Positions 43,449 to 52,554 of a stretch of 64,000 nucleotides of DNA are shown one piece after another (position 1 is the stretch's first letter; each line of letters starts with the position of its first letter). Position numbers and translations under genes: made by a program. The stretch comes from Nitrospirota bacterium (GTDB lineage Bacteria > Nitrospirota > Thermodesulfovibrionia > Thermodesulfovibrionales > JdFR-88). The stretch is from the NCBI GenBank assembly GCA_021840255.1, contig JAKBYX010000004.1:1-64000 (forward strand), read 5' to 3'. The notes beneath the pieces are model-generated. The model did no database searches and was not told where the DNA came from. It saw only the letters and a list, made by a program, of their open reading frames with translations.

Positions 43449-43473
43449 AAACAGAAAAGCGCGGTTCTGTTTT
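43449..43473 (+). terminator. Predicted terminator after the AT-rich methyltransferase
   Basis: AAACAGAA (43449-43456) pairs perfectly with TTCTGTTT (43465-43472) around an 8-base loop and ends in a short T run. It begins 25 bases after the stop codon. The stem is AT-rich, so its strength is uncertain. Confidence 0.45.
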
Positions 43474-43521
43474 AAAAATCGATAAAATAATTTGAAAAAA
43501 AGTGATTGTCCGGTTTTTGAT

Positions 43522-43551
43522 TTGACATTAAATATCAGCGGAATTTAAACT
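43522..43551 (+). promoter_or_regulatory. Predicted promoter of argS
   Basis: TTGACA (43522-43527) and TAAACT (43546-43551) are 18 bases apart. The ATG of argS lies nine bases after the -10 box and no Shine-Dalgarno sequence precedes it, so the mRNA would be leaderless or nearly so. Confidence 0.5.
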
Positions 43552-43560
43552 TATTCCCTT

Positions 43561-45234
43561 ATGACAGAGATCATTCGCAAAATCCTTGCTGAAGCCCTGG
43601 GCGCCATGGGCATCCCCGTGCCGGAGCGGATGGAGGTGGAGGTCCCGAGGGATGAGGCCCTGGGTGACCTTTCAACCCCAATCGCGATGTCCCTTTCAAA
43701 GCTGTTAAGAAAGCAGCCCCAAAAAATAGCGGAAGAGATCATCGCCAACATAAGGGAAAGGGGCGATTTTGAAAAGATAGAGGTGGCGGGCCCCGGCTTC
43801 ATCAACTTCACGTTCAAAAAAGAAGCCCTCTACAGGTCGCTGTCGGGCATGTTGCGGGAAGGCGAAAACCATATTACCGCAAAAGACATCGGGAAGGGCA
43901 GAAAAATACTCCTGGAGTTCGTAAGCGCCAACCCCACCGGGCCTCTTCACCTGGGCCATGGCAGGGGTGCGGCGCTTGGCGCTGCGCTGGCAAACCTGCT
44001 TTCCGCCGCCGGCTTTAGGGTGACGAAAGAATATTACATAAATGATGCTGGCAGGCAGATGGCCCTTCTGGGGGAGTCCGTATTCGCAAAATACCAGGAG
44101 CTTTTTGGTATCAGCCGCTCCTTACCGGAGGACGGTTACAGGGGCGCCTATGTGGAGGATATCGCAAAAAAAATTGCCGAAAACGTGGCGGACAGATACA
44201 GGGGGCTTGAATACGTTCACCCTCAAAGCGATTTCTTCAGCGAATATGCCTGCAAACAGATGCTTGATCTGATAAAGTCTGACCTGGAGGCATTCGGCGT
44301 CACGTTCGATACCTGGCAGAGCGAAAAAGAACTTTATGACAAACACGAGGTGGAACAGGCGATCGAATATCTGCGCGGGAGGGGTTTCATTTACGAGCAT
44401 GAGGGCGCCACATGGTTTAAGGCAACGGAGTTCGGGGACGAAAAAGACAGGGTGATAATAAAAAACGACGGCAAGTACACCTATTTTGCCTCGGACATCG
44501 CCTATCACAAGAAAAAGGTGGATGGTGGCTATGATGAGCTGATAGACATCTGGGGGGCCGACCACCACGGTTACATCCCAAGGGTGAAGGCCGCGCTCGA
44601 ATCCCTGGGGTATGATAAAGAGAAATTGAAGGTGCTGCTGGTGCAGATGGTCTCCCTCCTGAGGGGCGGAAAACCCGTTCAGATGTCCAAGAGGGCAGGG
44701 GAGTTCATTACATTAAGGGACGTCATGGAAGAGGTCGGAGCGGACACGACAAAGTTCATGTTCCTTACAAGAAAGGCCGACAGCCACCTGGATTTTGATC
44801 TGGAAGTGGCAAAGGCGGCTTCCGCCGAAAACCCGGTATATTATGTGCAGTACGCATACGCAAGGATAAACAGCATCTTGAGGCATGCCGCTGAAAAGAG
44901 CCTTTCCATTTCCACTCCTGAAGCTCCGGATGGATCGGTCTCCGCGGATGTCGACCTGTCCCCCCTTGAGGAGCCGGAAGAGCAGAGGCTCATAAAGAAG
45001 ATACTTTTATACCCTGGGGTATTCGAAGCGGCGGTATATGCACGTGAGCCCCACAGGATAACATTTTATCTCCAGGAGCTTGCGGGCCTGTTCCACCCGT
45101 ATTACAACAAGCACAGGATAGTCACAGAGGATGGCAGACTTACGCTTGCGAGGCTTGCCCTTTCCATGGCGGCAAGGCGCGTCCTCAAGGACGGGCTCCA
45201 TGTGCTTGGCGTTGCCGCCCCGGAGCGGATGTGA
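43561..45234 (+). CDS. argS: Arginyl-tRNA synthetase
   Basis: ArgS charges tRNA-Arg with arginine. The 557-residue class I enzyme has the ArgRS N-terminal domain (residues 1-90), the HIGH-type motif PTGPLHLGHGRG near residue 125, the MSKRAGEFITL motif near 376 in place of KMSKS, and the C-terminal anticodon-binding DALR domain. The length is typical. The ATG matches the conserved N-terminus, and a promoter lies immediately upstream. Confidence 0.97.
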   Translation: MTEIIRKILAEALGAMGIPVPERMEVEVPRDEALGDLSTPIAMSLSKLLRKQPQKIAEEIIANIRERGDFEKIEVAGPGFINFTFKKEALYRSLSGMLREGENHITAKDIGKGRKILLEFVSANPTGPLHLGHGRGAALGAALANLLSAAGFRVTKEYYINDAGRQMALLGESVFAKYQELFGISRSLPEDGYRGAYVEDIAKKIAENVADRYRGLEYVHPQSDFFSEYACKQMLDLIKSDLEAFGVTFDTWQSEKELYDKHEVEQAIEYLRGRGFIYEHEGATWFKATEFGDEKDRVIIKNDGKYTYFASDIAYHKKKVDGGYDELIDIWGADHHGYIPRVKAALESLGYDKEKLKVLLVQMVSLLRGGKPVQMSKRAGEFITLRDVMEEVGADTTKFMFLTRKADSHLDFDLEVAKAASAENPVYYVQYAYARINSILRHAAEKSLSISTPEAPDGSVSADVDLSPLEEPEEQRLIKKILLYPGVFEAAVYAREPHRITFYLQELAGLFHPYYNKHRIVTEDGRLTLARLALSMAARRVLKDGLHVLGVAAPERM

Positions 45235-45344
45235 GACGAATAAGCGGTTTTCCCCGCCCCGCGCTGCTCATTCTTCCCATCACCGCCTGAAACCCGTCTC
45301 CTGAAGGCTGAGGGAAAAGGCTGGTGGGTACATTATTCATCGTG

Positions 45345-45373
45345 TTGAAGAATCGCCATGGATGTTTTACAAT
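45345..45373 (+). promoter_or_regulatory. Predicted promoter of ilvE-tadA
   Basis: TTGAAG (45345-45350) and TACAAT (45368-45373) are separated by 17 bases. The ilvE ATG follows the -10 box after only eight bases and has no Shine-Dalgarno sequence, so this is a third candidate leaderless start in the window. Confidence 0.5.
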
Positions 45374-45381
45374 AAACGCGC

Positions 45382-46302
45382 ATGCTTGAAAAAACTAAAA
45401 AAATCTGGATGGATGGAAAGCTGGTCGATTGGGACGACGCGAATATCCATGTCCTTACACATTCGCTCCATTACGGCCTTGCCATCTTCGAGGGCATCCG
45501 CTGCTACAACACAAAAAAGGGCCGGGCTATCTTCAGGCTGGAAGAGCATGTGAACAGGTTTTTTGACTCTGCCCATATCTTTGGCATGAAGATACCCTTC
45601 ACGCGAAGGGAGATCGCGGAAGCGATAATAAAAACGGTCAAATCCAGCGGGCTCAAGGAATGCTACATAAGGCCGCTGGCATATTATGGCTACGGCGTAA
45701 TGGGCGTTTCTCCGGGTGGCGCCCCTGTGAATGTTGTCATTGCCGTCTGGCCCTGGGGGGCGTATCTTGGTGAAGACGGTCTTAAGAACGGCATTCGAGC
45801 CAAGACATCCTCTTTCATAAGGGGCCATGTAAACTCAAATATGTCCATGGCAAAGGTAAGCGGCTATTATGTGAACGCGCAGCTTGCCAAGCAGGAAGCC
45901 CTCCTTCTTGGGTATGATGAGGCGATCCTGCTGGATACGGAAGGATATGTTTCCGAGGCGACGGGGGCCAACATATTTATTGTCCGGGGCGGGGAAATAA
46001 AAACAACCCCCCTCACCTCCATACTGGAGGGTATCACACGGGACACGGTAATGGAGCTGGCCAGGGAAATGGGGTTTGTGGTTAGGGAGGAGCGCTTCAC
46101 CAGAGATGAGATATATATAGCCCAGGAGGCATTCCTTACCGGCACCGCCGCCGAGATCACCCCAATAAAGGAACTGGACGGCAGGACGCTCGGCGCCGGC
46201 AAACCGGGCGAGATCACCAAACAACTTCAGAACATCTTCTTCGCTGCCGCAAAAGGCCAGAGCAAGAACAAAAAACACGGGCGCTGGCTCTCTTACATCT
46301 AA
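45382..46302 (+). CDS. ilvE: Branched-chain amino acid aminotransferase
   Basis: IlvE performs the last step of leucine, isoleucine and valine synthesis. The fold-type IV PLP enzyme shows [16 protein letters not shown] near residue 27, the catalytic lysine in [18 protein letters not shown] near residue 155, [17 protein letters not shown] near 190 and [12 protein letters not shown] near 250. At 306 residues it has standard length. It forms an apparent two-gene transcript with tadA, 21 bases downstream. leuC at 55.5 kb belongs to the same pathway. Confidence 0.94.
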   Translation: MLEKTKKIWMDGKLVDWDDANIHVLTHSLHYGLAIFEGIRCYNTKKGRAIFRLEEHVNRFFDSAHIFGMKIPFTRREIAEAIIKTVKSSGLKECYIRPLAYYGYGVMGVSPGGAPVNVVIAVWPWGAYLGEDGLKNGIRAKTSSFIRGHVNSNMSMAKVSGYYVNAQLAKQEALLLGYDEAILLDTEGYVSEATGANIFIVRGGEIKTTPLTSILEGITRDTVMELAREMGFVVREERFTRDEIYIAQEAFLTGTAAEITPIKELDGRTLGAGKPGEITKQLQNIFFAAAKGQSKNKKHGRWLSYI

Positions 46303-46323
46303 AAAGGCGGTCTTTTTTCCCTC

Positions 46324-46809
46324 ATGACCGGTCCGCAGTCCATGGCTGAAAAAGAACGTCTTTGTTTTTTGCATTACATGAAGCTTGCCATAGCGGAGGC
46401 GAAAAAGGCCGCTGTGGCGGGCGAAATCCCTGTGGGCGCCGTGCTTGTAATGGGTGAGGAAGTCCTGGCCATCGCGCACAACATGCGCGAACATGACAAC
46501 GACCCGACCGCGCATGCCGAGGTCCTGGCCCTAAGGGAAGGCGCGAAGAAGCTTGGCTCGTGGAGGCTTGAGGGGGCGGCGCTTTTTGTCACAAAGGAAC
46601 CCTGCCCGATGTGCGCGGGGGCCATGGTGAACGCGAGGCTGGGAAAGCTGGTCTACGGATGCAGGGACTCCAAGGGCGGGGCTGCGGGCAGCCTTTTTAA
46701 CATACCCGGGGACACAAGGCTCAATCACAGGGTAGAGGTGGTCTCCGGCGTGATGGAGGCGGAGTGCGCGGGGCTGCTGAAGAGCTTTTTTGCGGCGAAA
46801 AGACGGTAG
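46324..46809 (+). CDS. tadA: tRNA-specific adenosine deaminase
   Basis: TadA converts adenosine 34 of tRNA-Arg(ACG) to inosine. The zinc and catalytic motifs are complete: HAE in PTAHAEVLALREG and PCPMCAGAMVNARLG, with EIPVGAVLV near residue 33. The N-terminus is about ten residues longer than usual if ATG 46324 is used; the second Met (MAEKERL) at 46342 is an alternative. It is co-transcribed with ilvE and followed by a tRNA gene. Confidence 0.93.
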   Translation: MTGPQSMAEKERLCFLHYMKLAIAEAKKAAVAGEIPVGAVLVMGEEVLAIAHNMREHDNDPTAHAEVLALREGAKKLGSWRLEGAALFVTKEPCPMCAGAMVNARLGKLVYGCRDSKGGAAGSLFNIPGDTRLNHRVEVVSGVMEAECAGLLKSFFAAKRR

Positions 46810-46839
46810 GAACTCTGCTATAATTACTGTTGCTTGAAT

Positions 46840-46929
46840 GGAGAGGTGCCGGAGCGGTTGAACGGGACGGTCTCGAAAACCGTTGTGGGGGCGACTCCAC
46901 CCAGGGTTCGAATCCCTGCCTCTCCGCCA
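46840..46929 (+). tRNA. tRNA-Ser (anticodon CGA), CCA encoded
   Basis: Acceptor strands GGAGAGG (46840-46846) and CCTCTCC (46919-46925) pair perfectly, followed by a G discriminator and an encoded CCA. The anticodon stem ACGGT/ACCGT encloses CTCGAAA, giving anticodon CGA for UCG codons. A long variable arm (GGGGGCGACTCCACCC) and the T-loop GGTTCGAATCC are as expected for serine. A TATAAT box lies at 46819-46824 but no clear -35, so the gene may have its own promoter. Confidence 0.95.
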
Positions 46930-46964
46930 TAAATAAAAGAAAAATTTAGGGATACGACATTTAT

Positions 46965-47309
46965 TCAGGAAACGTCCATGCTGGTAATATCAAGCTCTCT
47001 TCCCTGGGTGAGCCTGATCCTGCTGTCTCCGCACAGCGGGCAGGAGAATATGAACTTCTCCGGAGTGGAAAAGCTTCCGCCGCAGCCGGCGCATATGCCG
47101 CCTACCGGAACCTCTTCAATATGCAGCGCCGCCTCTGCGAGGGGAGTGTCCGGCTTCAGGGCTTCAAAAGCGAACCTGAGAGAGTCCGAGAGTATGCCGG
47201 TTGCCCCCCCGATCCTGAGCGTGATGGAATCAATCTTTATGTAGCCGGACTCATCTAACTTCCCGACGGCCACCTCCATAACGCTCTGCATTATGGATAC
47301 CTCATGCAT
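46965..47309 (-). CDS. hypA: Hydrogenase/urease nickel metallochaperone
   Basis: HypA delivers nickel to [NiFe]-hydrogenase or urease maturation. The nickel-binding N-terminus MHEVSIMQS and the zinc motif CAGCGGSF...CPLCG (near residues 73-93) are clear, and the 114-residue length is typical. No hydrogenase or other hyp gene is in the window. It lies at the end of a run of minus-strand envelope genes, six bases after ytxH, which is an unusual context. Confidence 0.92.
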   Translation of the reverse strand: MHEVSIMQSVMEVAVGKLDESGYIKIDSITLRIGGATGILSDSLRFAFEALKPDTPLAEAALHIEEVPVGGICAGCGGSFSTPEKFIFSCPLCGDSRIRLTQGRELDITSMDVS

Positions 47310-47315
47310 TGCCCG

Positions 47316-47645
47316 TCAGACGGCCTCCTCATGCCCCTCGCGCTCTACGCGCTCTTTTTCTCTCTCATAGGCTTCCTTGCCCGCGTCTATTGCGCTCTTG
47401 ATCATGTTCTTTCTGTCGGCGATGGCCTCTTTTCCTTTTTGAAAGCCCCCTGTCACGCTGTCCTTTACGCTGCCGGCATACTCGCCGGCCTTGTCCAATG
47501 CCTCGCCAGTGAAATCCTTTATGCGTTTTCTGGTCTCGCTGCCCGAAGCAGGGGCAAAGAGGATCGCGGCAGCCGCACCAACAAGCGCGCCCAAACCAAA
47601 TGCCATCAGAACATTGCCGCCACTACGGCCATTTTCATAACTCAT
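47316..47645 (-). CDS. YtxH-family membrane protein
   Basis: This 109-residue protein has one N-terminal membrane segment (NVLMAFGLGALVGAAAAILFAP near residues 11-32) followed by a soluble helical tail (SGSETRKRIKDFTGEALDKA, further amphipathic helices), the YtxH pattern seen in general-stress gene pairs. It overlaps the DUF948 gene by 11 bases; the two families are commonly neighbours. The function is unknown. Confidence 0.82.
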   Translation of the reverse strand: MSYENGRSGGNVLMAFGLGALVGAAAAILFAPASGSETRKRIKDFTGEALDKAGEYAGSVKDSVTGGFQKGKEAIADRKNMIKSAIDAGKEAYEREKERVEREGHEEAV

Positions 47646-48036
47646 TTTCGGAAGCCTCCTTCTTTAAAAATTTAGCTTTCAGAACGTTCACGGCCACCCA
47701 AAGTCCGGCCTTCAATCCCGCCACGCTGGCCCTTGTTCTAAGGGTAGTGGAACTCAGGAGATGGGTTATTTTTTCGATCTCGGAGGCCAGCCCGCGGCCG
47801 GCGCTTGTCACTGTTTTTATATCATCCGTTATCCGGTTGGCCCCTTCCATCAGCTCTTTTATTTCCTGAGCAGCCTCGGAAAAATTCTTTATCGCGGGCG
47901 TAAGGGAAGCTTCGATCCTGAGCAGGGATTCATTAAGAACCCGGACCTCCTTCCTGAGCTCCAGAAAACCGAGGATCAAGGCTGCGATTATTACAAGACC
48001 AACCAGCGACGCAACGGCAAATAGCACGTTGAGCAC
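47635..48036 (-). CDS. DUF948-family membrane protein
   Basis: An N-terminal membrane segment (VLFAVASLVGLVIIAALILG) precedes a helical, coiled-coil-like domain with the DUF948 pattern (LRIEASLTPAIKNFSEAAQEIKE and TDDIKTVTSAGRGLASEIEK). The 133-residue length fits. Function unknown; the pairing with YtxH suggests an envelope or stress role. Its 3' end overlaps ytxH. Confidence 0.8.
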   Translation of the reverse strand: MLNVLFAVASLVGLVIIAALILGFLELRKEVRVLNESLLRIEASLTPAIKNFSEAAQEIKELMEGANRITDDIKTVTSAGRGLASEIEKITHLLSSTTLRTRASVAGLKAGLWVAVNVLKAKFLKKEASENEL

Positions 48037-48101
48037 GTTGTTAAGATTCCCTCCCCTTTTTTTGACCAGCCTTACTTCTTACAACCCGATTTTATATCAT
48101 T

Positions 48102-48290
48102 TCAGGGAAATAAAAAAGGGGGTGAATTTTCCTCCTTTTCCCTTATGAAGACTATCCTGTCCATGGGAATGGAGACCCATCCCATCCCGGAATCCAGCAG
48201 GACCTCGGACTCTCCCGTCTCTATTAGCTTACCCTCGTAAACGAGGCCGACCGTGCCCACCTCCACCATCTTGCCGGTCAGTTCCTTCAT
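48102..48290 (-). CDS. Small hypothetical beta-rich protein (62 aa)
   Basis: No family is recognised. The sequence MKELTGKMVEVGTVGLVYEG and the following LIETGESEVLLDSGMGW alternate hydrophobic residues as in a small SH3- or Sm-like barrel. Its ATG overlaps the stop of the YihY gene as ATGA, strong evidence for a real, translationally coupled gene. The open frame extends upstream only as overlap with YihY. Confidence 0.6.
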   Translation of the reverse strand: MKELTGKMVEVGTVGLVYEGKLIETGESEVLLDSGMGWVSIPMDRIVFIREKEENSPPFLFP

Positions 48291-49102
48291 CTGTCCTGCC
48301 TTTTGCCGGGCGGACCGGTATTGTATGCGATCTCCCCTCCCACAATGAAGATGCAGGAGGAATAAAAGACCCATAAAAGGAAAAACATGAAGGCCGACAG
48401 GGGGCCATAGATCTTCCCGGCCCTGAAAATCGATTTTATATAGAAAGCAAAGAAATGTTTGGCTGTCTCTATCATCACTGAGGTGAACAAGGCGCCCCAC
48501 GCGGCCTGCGGCATCCTTATCTTCCTGGCAGGCAGGACTTTATATATCGCCAGCGAGACGGCAAAAAGCAAACTGCCGGGGACGAGGTATTTTATTATTG
48601 CCGAATAGACCACGCCAAGTTTGAGAGTCCTTCCGAAATAAGAGAATATCGGGTCAAATCCCGCCAGGGCGAAGGACAGGAGTATTAATGCCCCTATCAC
48701 GGACAGGACCATGAATACCAGGAGGAAAGAATGCAGTATGTGGCGGCTCTTTTTGACCTTGAAGACGATGTTCATGGCCTTCTCCAGGTTCAGGAAAAGC
48801 CCGTATGAGATCAGTCCGTAAACTGCCAGGGAAAACATGCCCGCCTTCCTGTAATGGACAAGGCCCCTTACGATAGAAGCCATCTTTTCGGTCCCTTGGG
48901 GGAAATAATAGATTATCCTTGAGAAGAAAAAGCGGTTGAAGGCCGCCCCTCCCAGGAAATATCCCATCAGGGAAAACAGGAATATAAGAAAGGGCACCAT
49001 GGTCATCATGGCAAAGTAGGCGATGGCGGCAGCCTGGGTCACCCCGCCGTCCGAATAGAAATCCCGGAGGCTCCTGGCAAGGATGCGGACGGGCCTGCTC
49101 AT
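48287..49102 (-). CDS. YihY/BrkB-family inner-membrane protein
   Basis: The 271-residue protein has about six membrane segments and the YihY/virulence factor BrkB signature (QAAAIAYFAMMTMVPFLIFL near residue 24 and FRAGKIYGPLSAFMFFLLWV near residue 228). Its function is uncertain; transport of small solutes has been proposed for relatives. It overlaps the der stop codon and the 62-residue gene downstream, forming a tightly packed minus-strand operon. Confidence 0.87.
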   Translation of the reverse strand: MSRPVRILARSLRDFYSDGGVTQAAAIAYFAMMTMVPFLIFLFSLMGYFLGGAAFNRFFFSRIIYYFPQGTEKMASIVRGLVHYRKAGMFSLAVYGLISYGLFLNLEKAMNIVFKVKKSRHILHSFLLVFMVLSVIGALILLSFALAGFDPIFSYFGRTLKLGVVYSAIIKYLVPGSLLFAVSLAIYKVLPARKIRMPQAAWGALFTSVMIETAKHFFAFYIKSIFRAGKIYGPLSAFMFFLLWVFYSSCIFIVGGEIAYNTGPPGKRQDR

Positions 49103-50415
49103 CTTTTGCGCTTGCCTACAACGTGTATAGGCACGCCAGCGAATGAGAACCTCTCCCTGAGTTTCTTCTCCAAAAATTTAAAATTGGCTTCTTTAAGTCC
49201 ATCAGGCGCATCCGCATACACCGCGAAAACGGGTGGGTTCTTGCCCACCTGGTTCAGGGAAAATATACGGACTTTTTTGCCCTTGTAGACGGGAAGGCGC
49301 AGGTTCTTCTGAGCATCAAGCAGAAGGGCTTCAAGGCCGTCCGCGGGAACAGTCTTTGCGCGCTCCTGCAGCACGCCGTCTATCAGCGGGAATATCTTTG
49401 TTATCCTTTTTCTTTCAAGCCCGGATGCGGCCAGAACGGGTGCGTGTCCAAAAAACCATAGCCTGCGGGCAAACTCGGACTGCAGTTTCTTGAAGGTCTC
49501 CTCCGGGTCCTGAACGATGTCCCATTTATTCAGTACGAAAACGGCCCCTTTTCCGTTTGAATGCACAATGCCCGCGATCTTCTGGTCGTCGGAGACTATC
49601 CCCTTGGTGGCGTCGATCATGACAACCGCGACGTCGCACCGCTCTATGCTCTGGTATGCCCTTAACATGGAGAAATGCTCCACCGGGTAGCCTCTAAAGA
49701 ACTTTCTCCTTATCCCGGCCGTGTCCACGAAGAGATATTTCCTGCCGTAATAGCTGCAGACCACGTCAATGGAATCCCTTGTGGTCCCTGCAACGGGCGT
49801 TACTACAAGCCTTTTTTTGTCGAGCAGAGAATTTATGAAGGTGGATTTCCCTACATTGGGCCTGCCCACAACGGCCACCGACGGCATTTGCGCCTCGCCT
49901 TCCTCCTGGCCTGCCTCCGGCAGCAGCTCCGCTATTTTTTCCATGAACTCATCGAACATGTACCCCGTTGAGGCCGAGACCGGCAGTATGTCTTCCGCCC
50001 CGATGCGGTAGAAATCATAAAGCAGGTCTTCCTTGGTGGGGCCGTCTATCTTGTTGGCCACCCAGAGCACCTTTTTGCCTGAAGAACGGAGCATCTCCGC
50101 GATGTCGAGGTCCGGAGGGGTAAGCCCCTGTTTTGCGTCAAGCAGATGGATTATCAGATCGGCTTCCTGCGCGGCGAAAATGGCCTGCTCCTTTACCTCG
50201 GAAAAGATCTCTTCCTCAGAGCTAGGACAAAATCCGCCTGTGTCAATAACAATGAATTTTTTCCCCTCCCACTCGGCAGGGGCATAATGTCTGTCCCTCG
50301 TCACCCCTTCCAGTTCGTGTGCTATGGCGCTTTCACCGCCCGTAATGCGGTTAAAGAGCGTGGATTTGCCCACATTGGGCCTTCCTATGATGGCGACTAG
50401 AGGTTTTTTTGGCAT
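49099..50415 (-). CDS. der: Ribosome assembly GTPase Der (EngA)
   Basis: Der has two tandem GTPase domains and helps assemble the 50S subunit. Both G1 loops (GRPNVGKST near residues 11 and 189), both DTAG/DTGG switch motifs (FIVIDTGGF and LFVDTAGI) and both NKxD motifs (VANKID, LNKWDI) are present, followed by a KH-like C-terminal domain. The 438-residue length is normal. It heads the minus-strand operon. Confidence 0.96.
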   Translation of the reverse strand: MPKKPLVAIIGRPNVGKSTLFNRITGGESAIAHELEGVTRDRHYAPAEWEGKKFIVIDTGGFCPSSEEEIFSEVKEQAIFAAQEADLIIHLLDAKQGLTPPDLDIAEMLRSSGKKVLWVANKIDGPTKEDLLYDFYRIGAEDILPVSASTGYMFDEFMEKIAELLPEAGQEEGEAQMPSVAVVGRPNVGKSTFINSLLDKKRLVVTPVAGTTRDSIDVVCSYYGRKYLFVDTAGIRRKFFRGYPVEHFSMLRAYQSIERCDVAVVMIDATKGIVSDDQKIAGIVHSNGKGAVFVLNKWDIVQDPEETFKKLQSEFARRLWFFGHAPVLAASGLERKRITKIFPLIDGVLQERAKTVPADGLEALLLDAQKNLRLPVYKGKKVRIFSLNQVGKNPPVFAVYADAPDGLKEANFKFLEKKLRERFSFAGVPIHVVGKRKR

Positions 50416-50580
50416 AAAGGTCTTTCTGGATTCCCCGTATTAGAATTGCGTGTATTATAGCAATTATGCGCGAAATCACATACACAAAAGATTTTTTCCA
50501 TTCAGGTTAATTTTACAATTAATTGATATTAAAAAGAAATTTAAAAGGGCATATTTTTTGCTATTAAAAATTGAGGATTT

Positions 50581-52554
50581 ATGTCATTGAAGACTAAGAT
50601 CATAAGCATTATCGCGTTGGTCATAATGGCCACTGTTGGGGTCTCGACTGCCCTCGTGCTCAATTTCCAGTCAACTGTGATCTTAAAAAACAACCTGCTC
50701 AGCATGAAACTCATGAGCGGGATCATCACCCGGTCCATCGAGCAGGACATGGTCATGGGTGAGACAGGCGGAGTCCAGAAGACGCTTGAGAACATCGGGA
50801 AGACCCCGGAGATCATCAATTTAAGAATAGTCTCTCCTGACGGATACATATTAAGTTCCAAAAACCCTTCAGAGATCGGTTACAAATCTCAGGATTTTGT
50901 ATCTTCCGACGAAAGGGCCGGCCGGCCCGCTATCGTGGACAACGCCATGCTTATGTATGCCCCTATATACAATGAGCCGCGCTGTTACGGATGCCACAGC
51001 AGCAAGGTGAAGGTAAACGGACTTGTGGAGATCAAATCCGATTTAACAAGGACGGAAGGTAATATATTGGCCGTGAAACGGTTTCTGGTTTTTGCCAATA
51101 TGCTGACAGTCATCGTCGTCTCGATGCTTCTGGGTCTGCTTTTTGCCAAAAACATCGCCAGACCCGTTAAGACCCTTCTGGATACCATGAAGAAGGTTGA
51201 GGACGGGGACATGGAAGCCAGAGCTGAATTTGGGGGCGAGGGCGAGTTAGGGGCTCTGGCGGAGTCCTTCAACCGCATGGTCGAGCGCATCAGGGAACTT
51301 CACGAAAAAAACCTTAACAAGGAAAGGAAGATAAACAGGGCCCGCACGGAGCTTGAGCACAAACGCTCGCTGGAGGAGCTGAATTCCCGGCTGGAGTTCA
51401 AGGTAAAGGAGGTTGAGACCGCAAACCACGCCATACTGAGTCTGAGCAGGGAGCTAAAAACAAAAAACATTGAGCTTGAAAAGATGGTCGAGCGTCTGAA
51501 AAAGATAAGCGATCTGGGCCGTGCCCTGTCCCACGCGGTGGAAGTGCAGGAGTTGCTGAAGCTTATAATCAGGACGGCGTCGGAGCTCCTCAAGGCTGAA
51601 AACGGGTATATCTACATCGAGAAAAACGGGGTGCAAAAACTCCTCTTCCGGTACAGGAAAGGCATGGGCGTGGAAAAGTTCGGAAATGTCATGGACCTGG
51701 AGCGCCCGGACTTCAGAAAACTGCTTGAGGGGTCAAATGTCTTTTCCGCCTCTAACGGCGGCGCAGGTGCGGTGTCTGCTATCGGCGTGCCCTTCCTGAT
51801 AAAGGGAAAGCCCGCCGGAGGGCTGCTTCTTGAAAAAAACAGCGAGTCCTTCTCTGAAGACGAACTGGAGGTGCTGGCTACACTCTCGGGGCAGGCGATG
51901 GTGGCTATAGAAAACGCATGGCTTTACGAATCGGTTAAAGCCAATTATTTCGGTACCGTACAGGCGTTGATAAACGTAATAGAGGCAAACGACAGGTATA
52001 CGAGGGGCCATTCTGAAAGGGTAAGGACGCTCTCGGTGATGATAGGCAGGAAACTGGGGCTTCCAAGCGCGGAAATGGAACTGCTGGAGCATGCGGCCAT
52101 CCTGCACGATATAGGCAAGATCGGTGTCGACTCCCTTTTGGTCAACAAAAACGGGAGGCTTACAAAGACTGAGTTCAGCCTGGTGAAGGCACATCCCCTG
52201 ATCGGAAATGAAATACTTGACCCGATAGGGACACTGGAAGGGATCAGGGCAGCTATCCTCCAGCACCATGAGAGATATGATGGGACCGGCTATCCATTCG
52301 GCATAGCGGGAGAGGAAATAACCCTGAAGGCGCGCATCCTGAGCGTGGCCGATGCGTTCGACGCCATGATGACCGACAGGCCGTACAGGAGAGCCTTTTC
52401 CCTGCAGAGGGTGAAGGAAGAGATACGTGATTCCTCAGGAACGCATTTTGACCCCCTGGTGGTAAGCGCGTTTTTGGATATGCTGGATTCAAATGAAGAG
52501 GATATACTTGCCAGGGCGGGGTACACCGTAAAGCCCGAAGGGCTGGCGGTCTGA
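50581..52554 (+). CDS. Haem-c sensor HD-GYP phosphodiesterase
   Basis: HD-GYP domains hydrolyse c-di-GMP. Order of domains: membrane segment (residues 8-30), periplasmic sensor with one c-type haem motif CYGCH at residues 135-139, membrane segment (168-188), HAMP (190-242), coiled coil to about 310, GAF domain (320-455), and a complete HD-GYP domain with HDIGK near residue 523 and HHERYDGTGYP near 562. The active-site residues are intact, so catalytic activity is expected. The sensor probably responds to redox state or a small gas. GAGG lies five bases before the ATG. It is followed, after 434 bases, by a kinase with a related sensor. Confidence 0.92.
   Translation: MSLKTKIISIIALVIMATVGVSTALVLNFQSTVILKNNLLSMKLMSGIITRSIEQDMVMGETGGVQKTLENIGKTPEIINLRIVSPDGYILSSKNPSEIGYKSQDFVSSDERAGRPAIVDNAMLMYAPIYNEPRCYGCHSSKVKVNGLVEIKSDLTRTEGNILAVKRFLVFANMLTVIVVSMLLGLLFAKNIARPVKTLLDTMKKVEDGDMEARAEFGGEGELGALAESFNRMVERIRELHEKNLNKERKINRARTELEHKRSLEELNSRLEFKVKEVETANHAILSLSRELKTKNIELEKMVERLKKISDLGRALSHAVEVQELLKLIIRTASELLKAENGYIYIEKNGVQKLLFRYRKGMGVEKFGNVMDLERPDFRKLLEGSNVFSASNGGAGAVSAIGVPFLIKGKPAGGLLLEKNSESFSEDELEVLATLSGQAMVAIENAWLYESVKANYFGTVQALINVIEANDRYTRGHSERVRTLSVMIGRKLGLPSAEMELLEHAAILHDIGKIGVDSLLVNKNGRLTKTEFSLVKAHPLIGNEILDPIGTLEGIRAAILQHHERYDGTGYPFGIAGEEITLKARILSVADAFDAMMTDRPYRRAFSLQRVKEEIRDSSGTHFDPLVVSAFLDMLDSNEEDILARAGYTVKPEGLAV

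Noticed and set aside
46721-46930. Minus-strand reading frame across the tRNA-Ser gene
   Set aside because: It is the antisense of the tRNA and the end of tadA; frames with a RQGFEPWVE-like peptide are a known artefact of serine tRNA genes.
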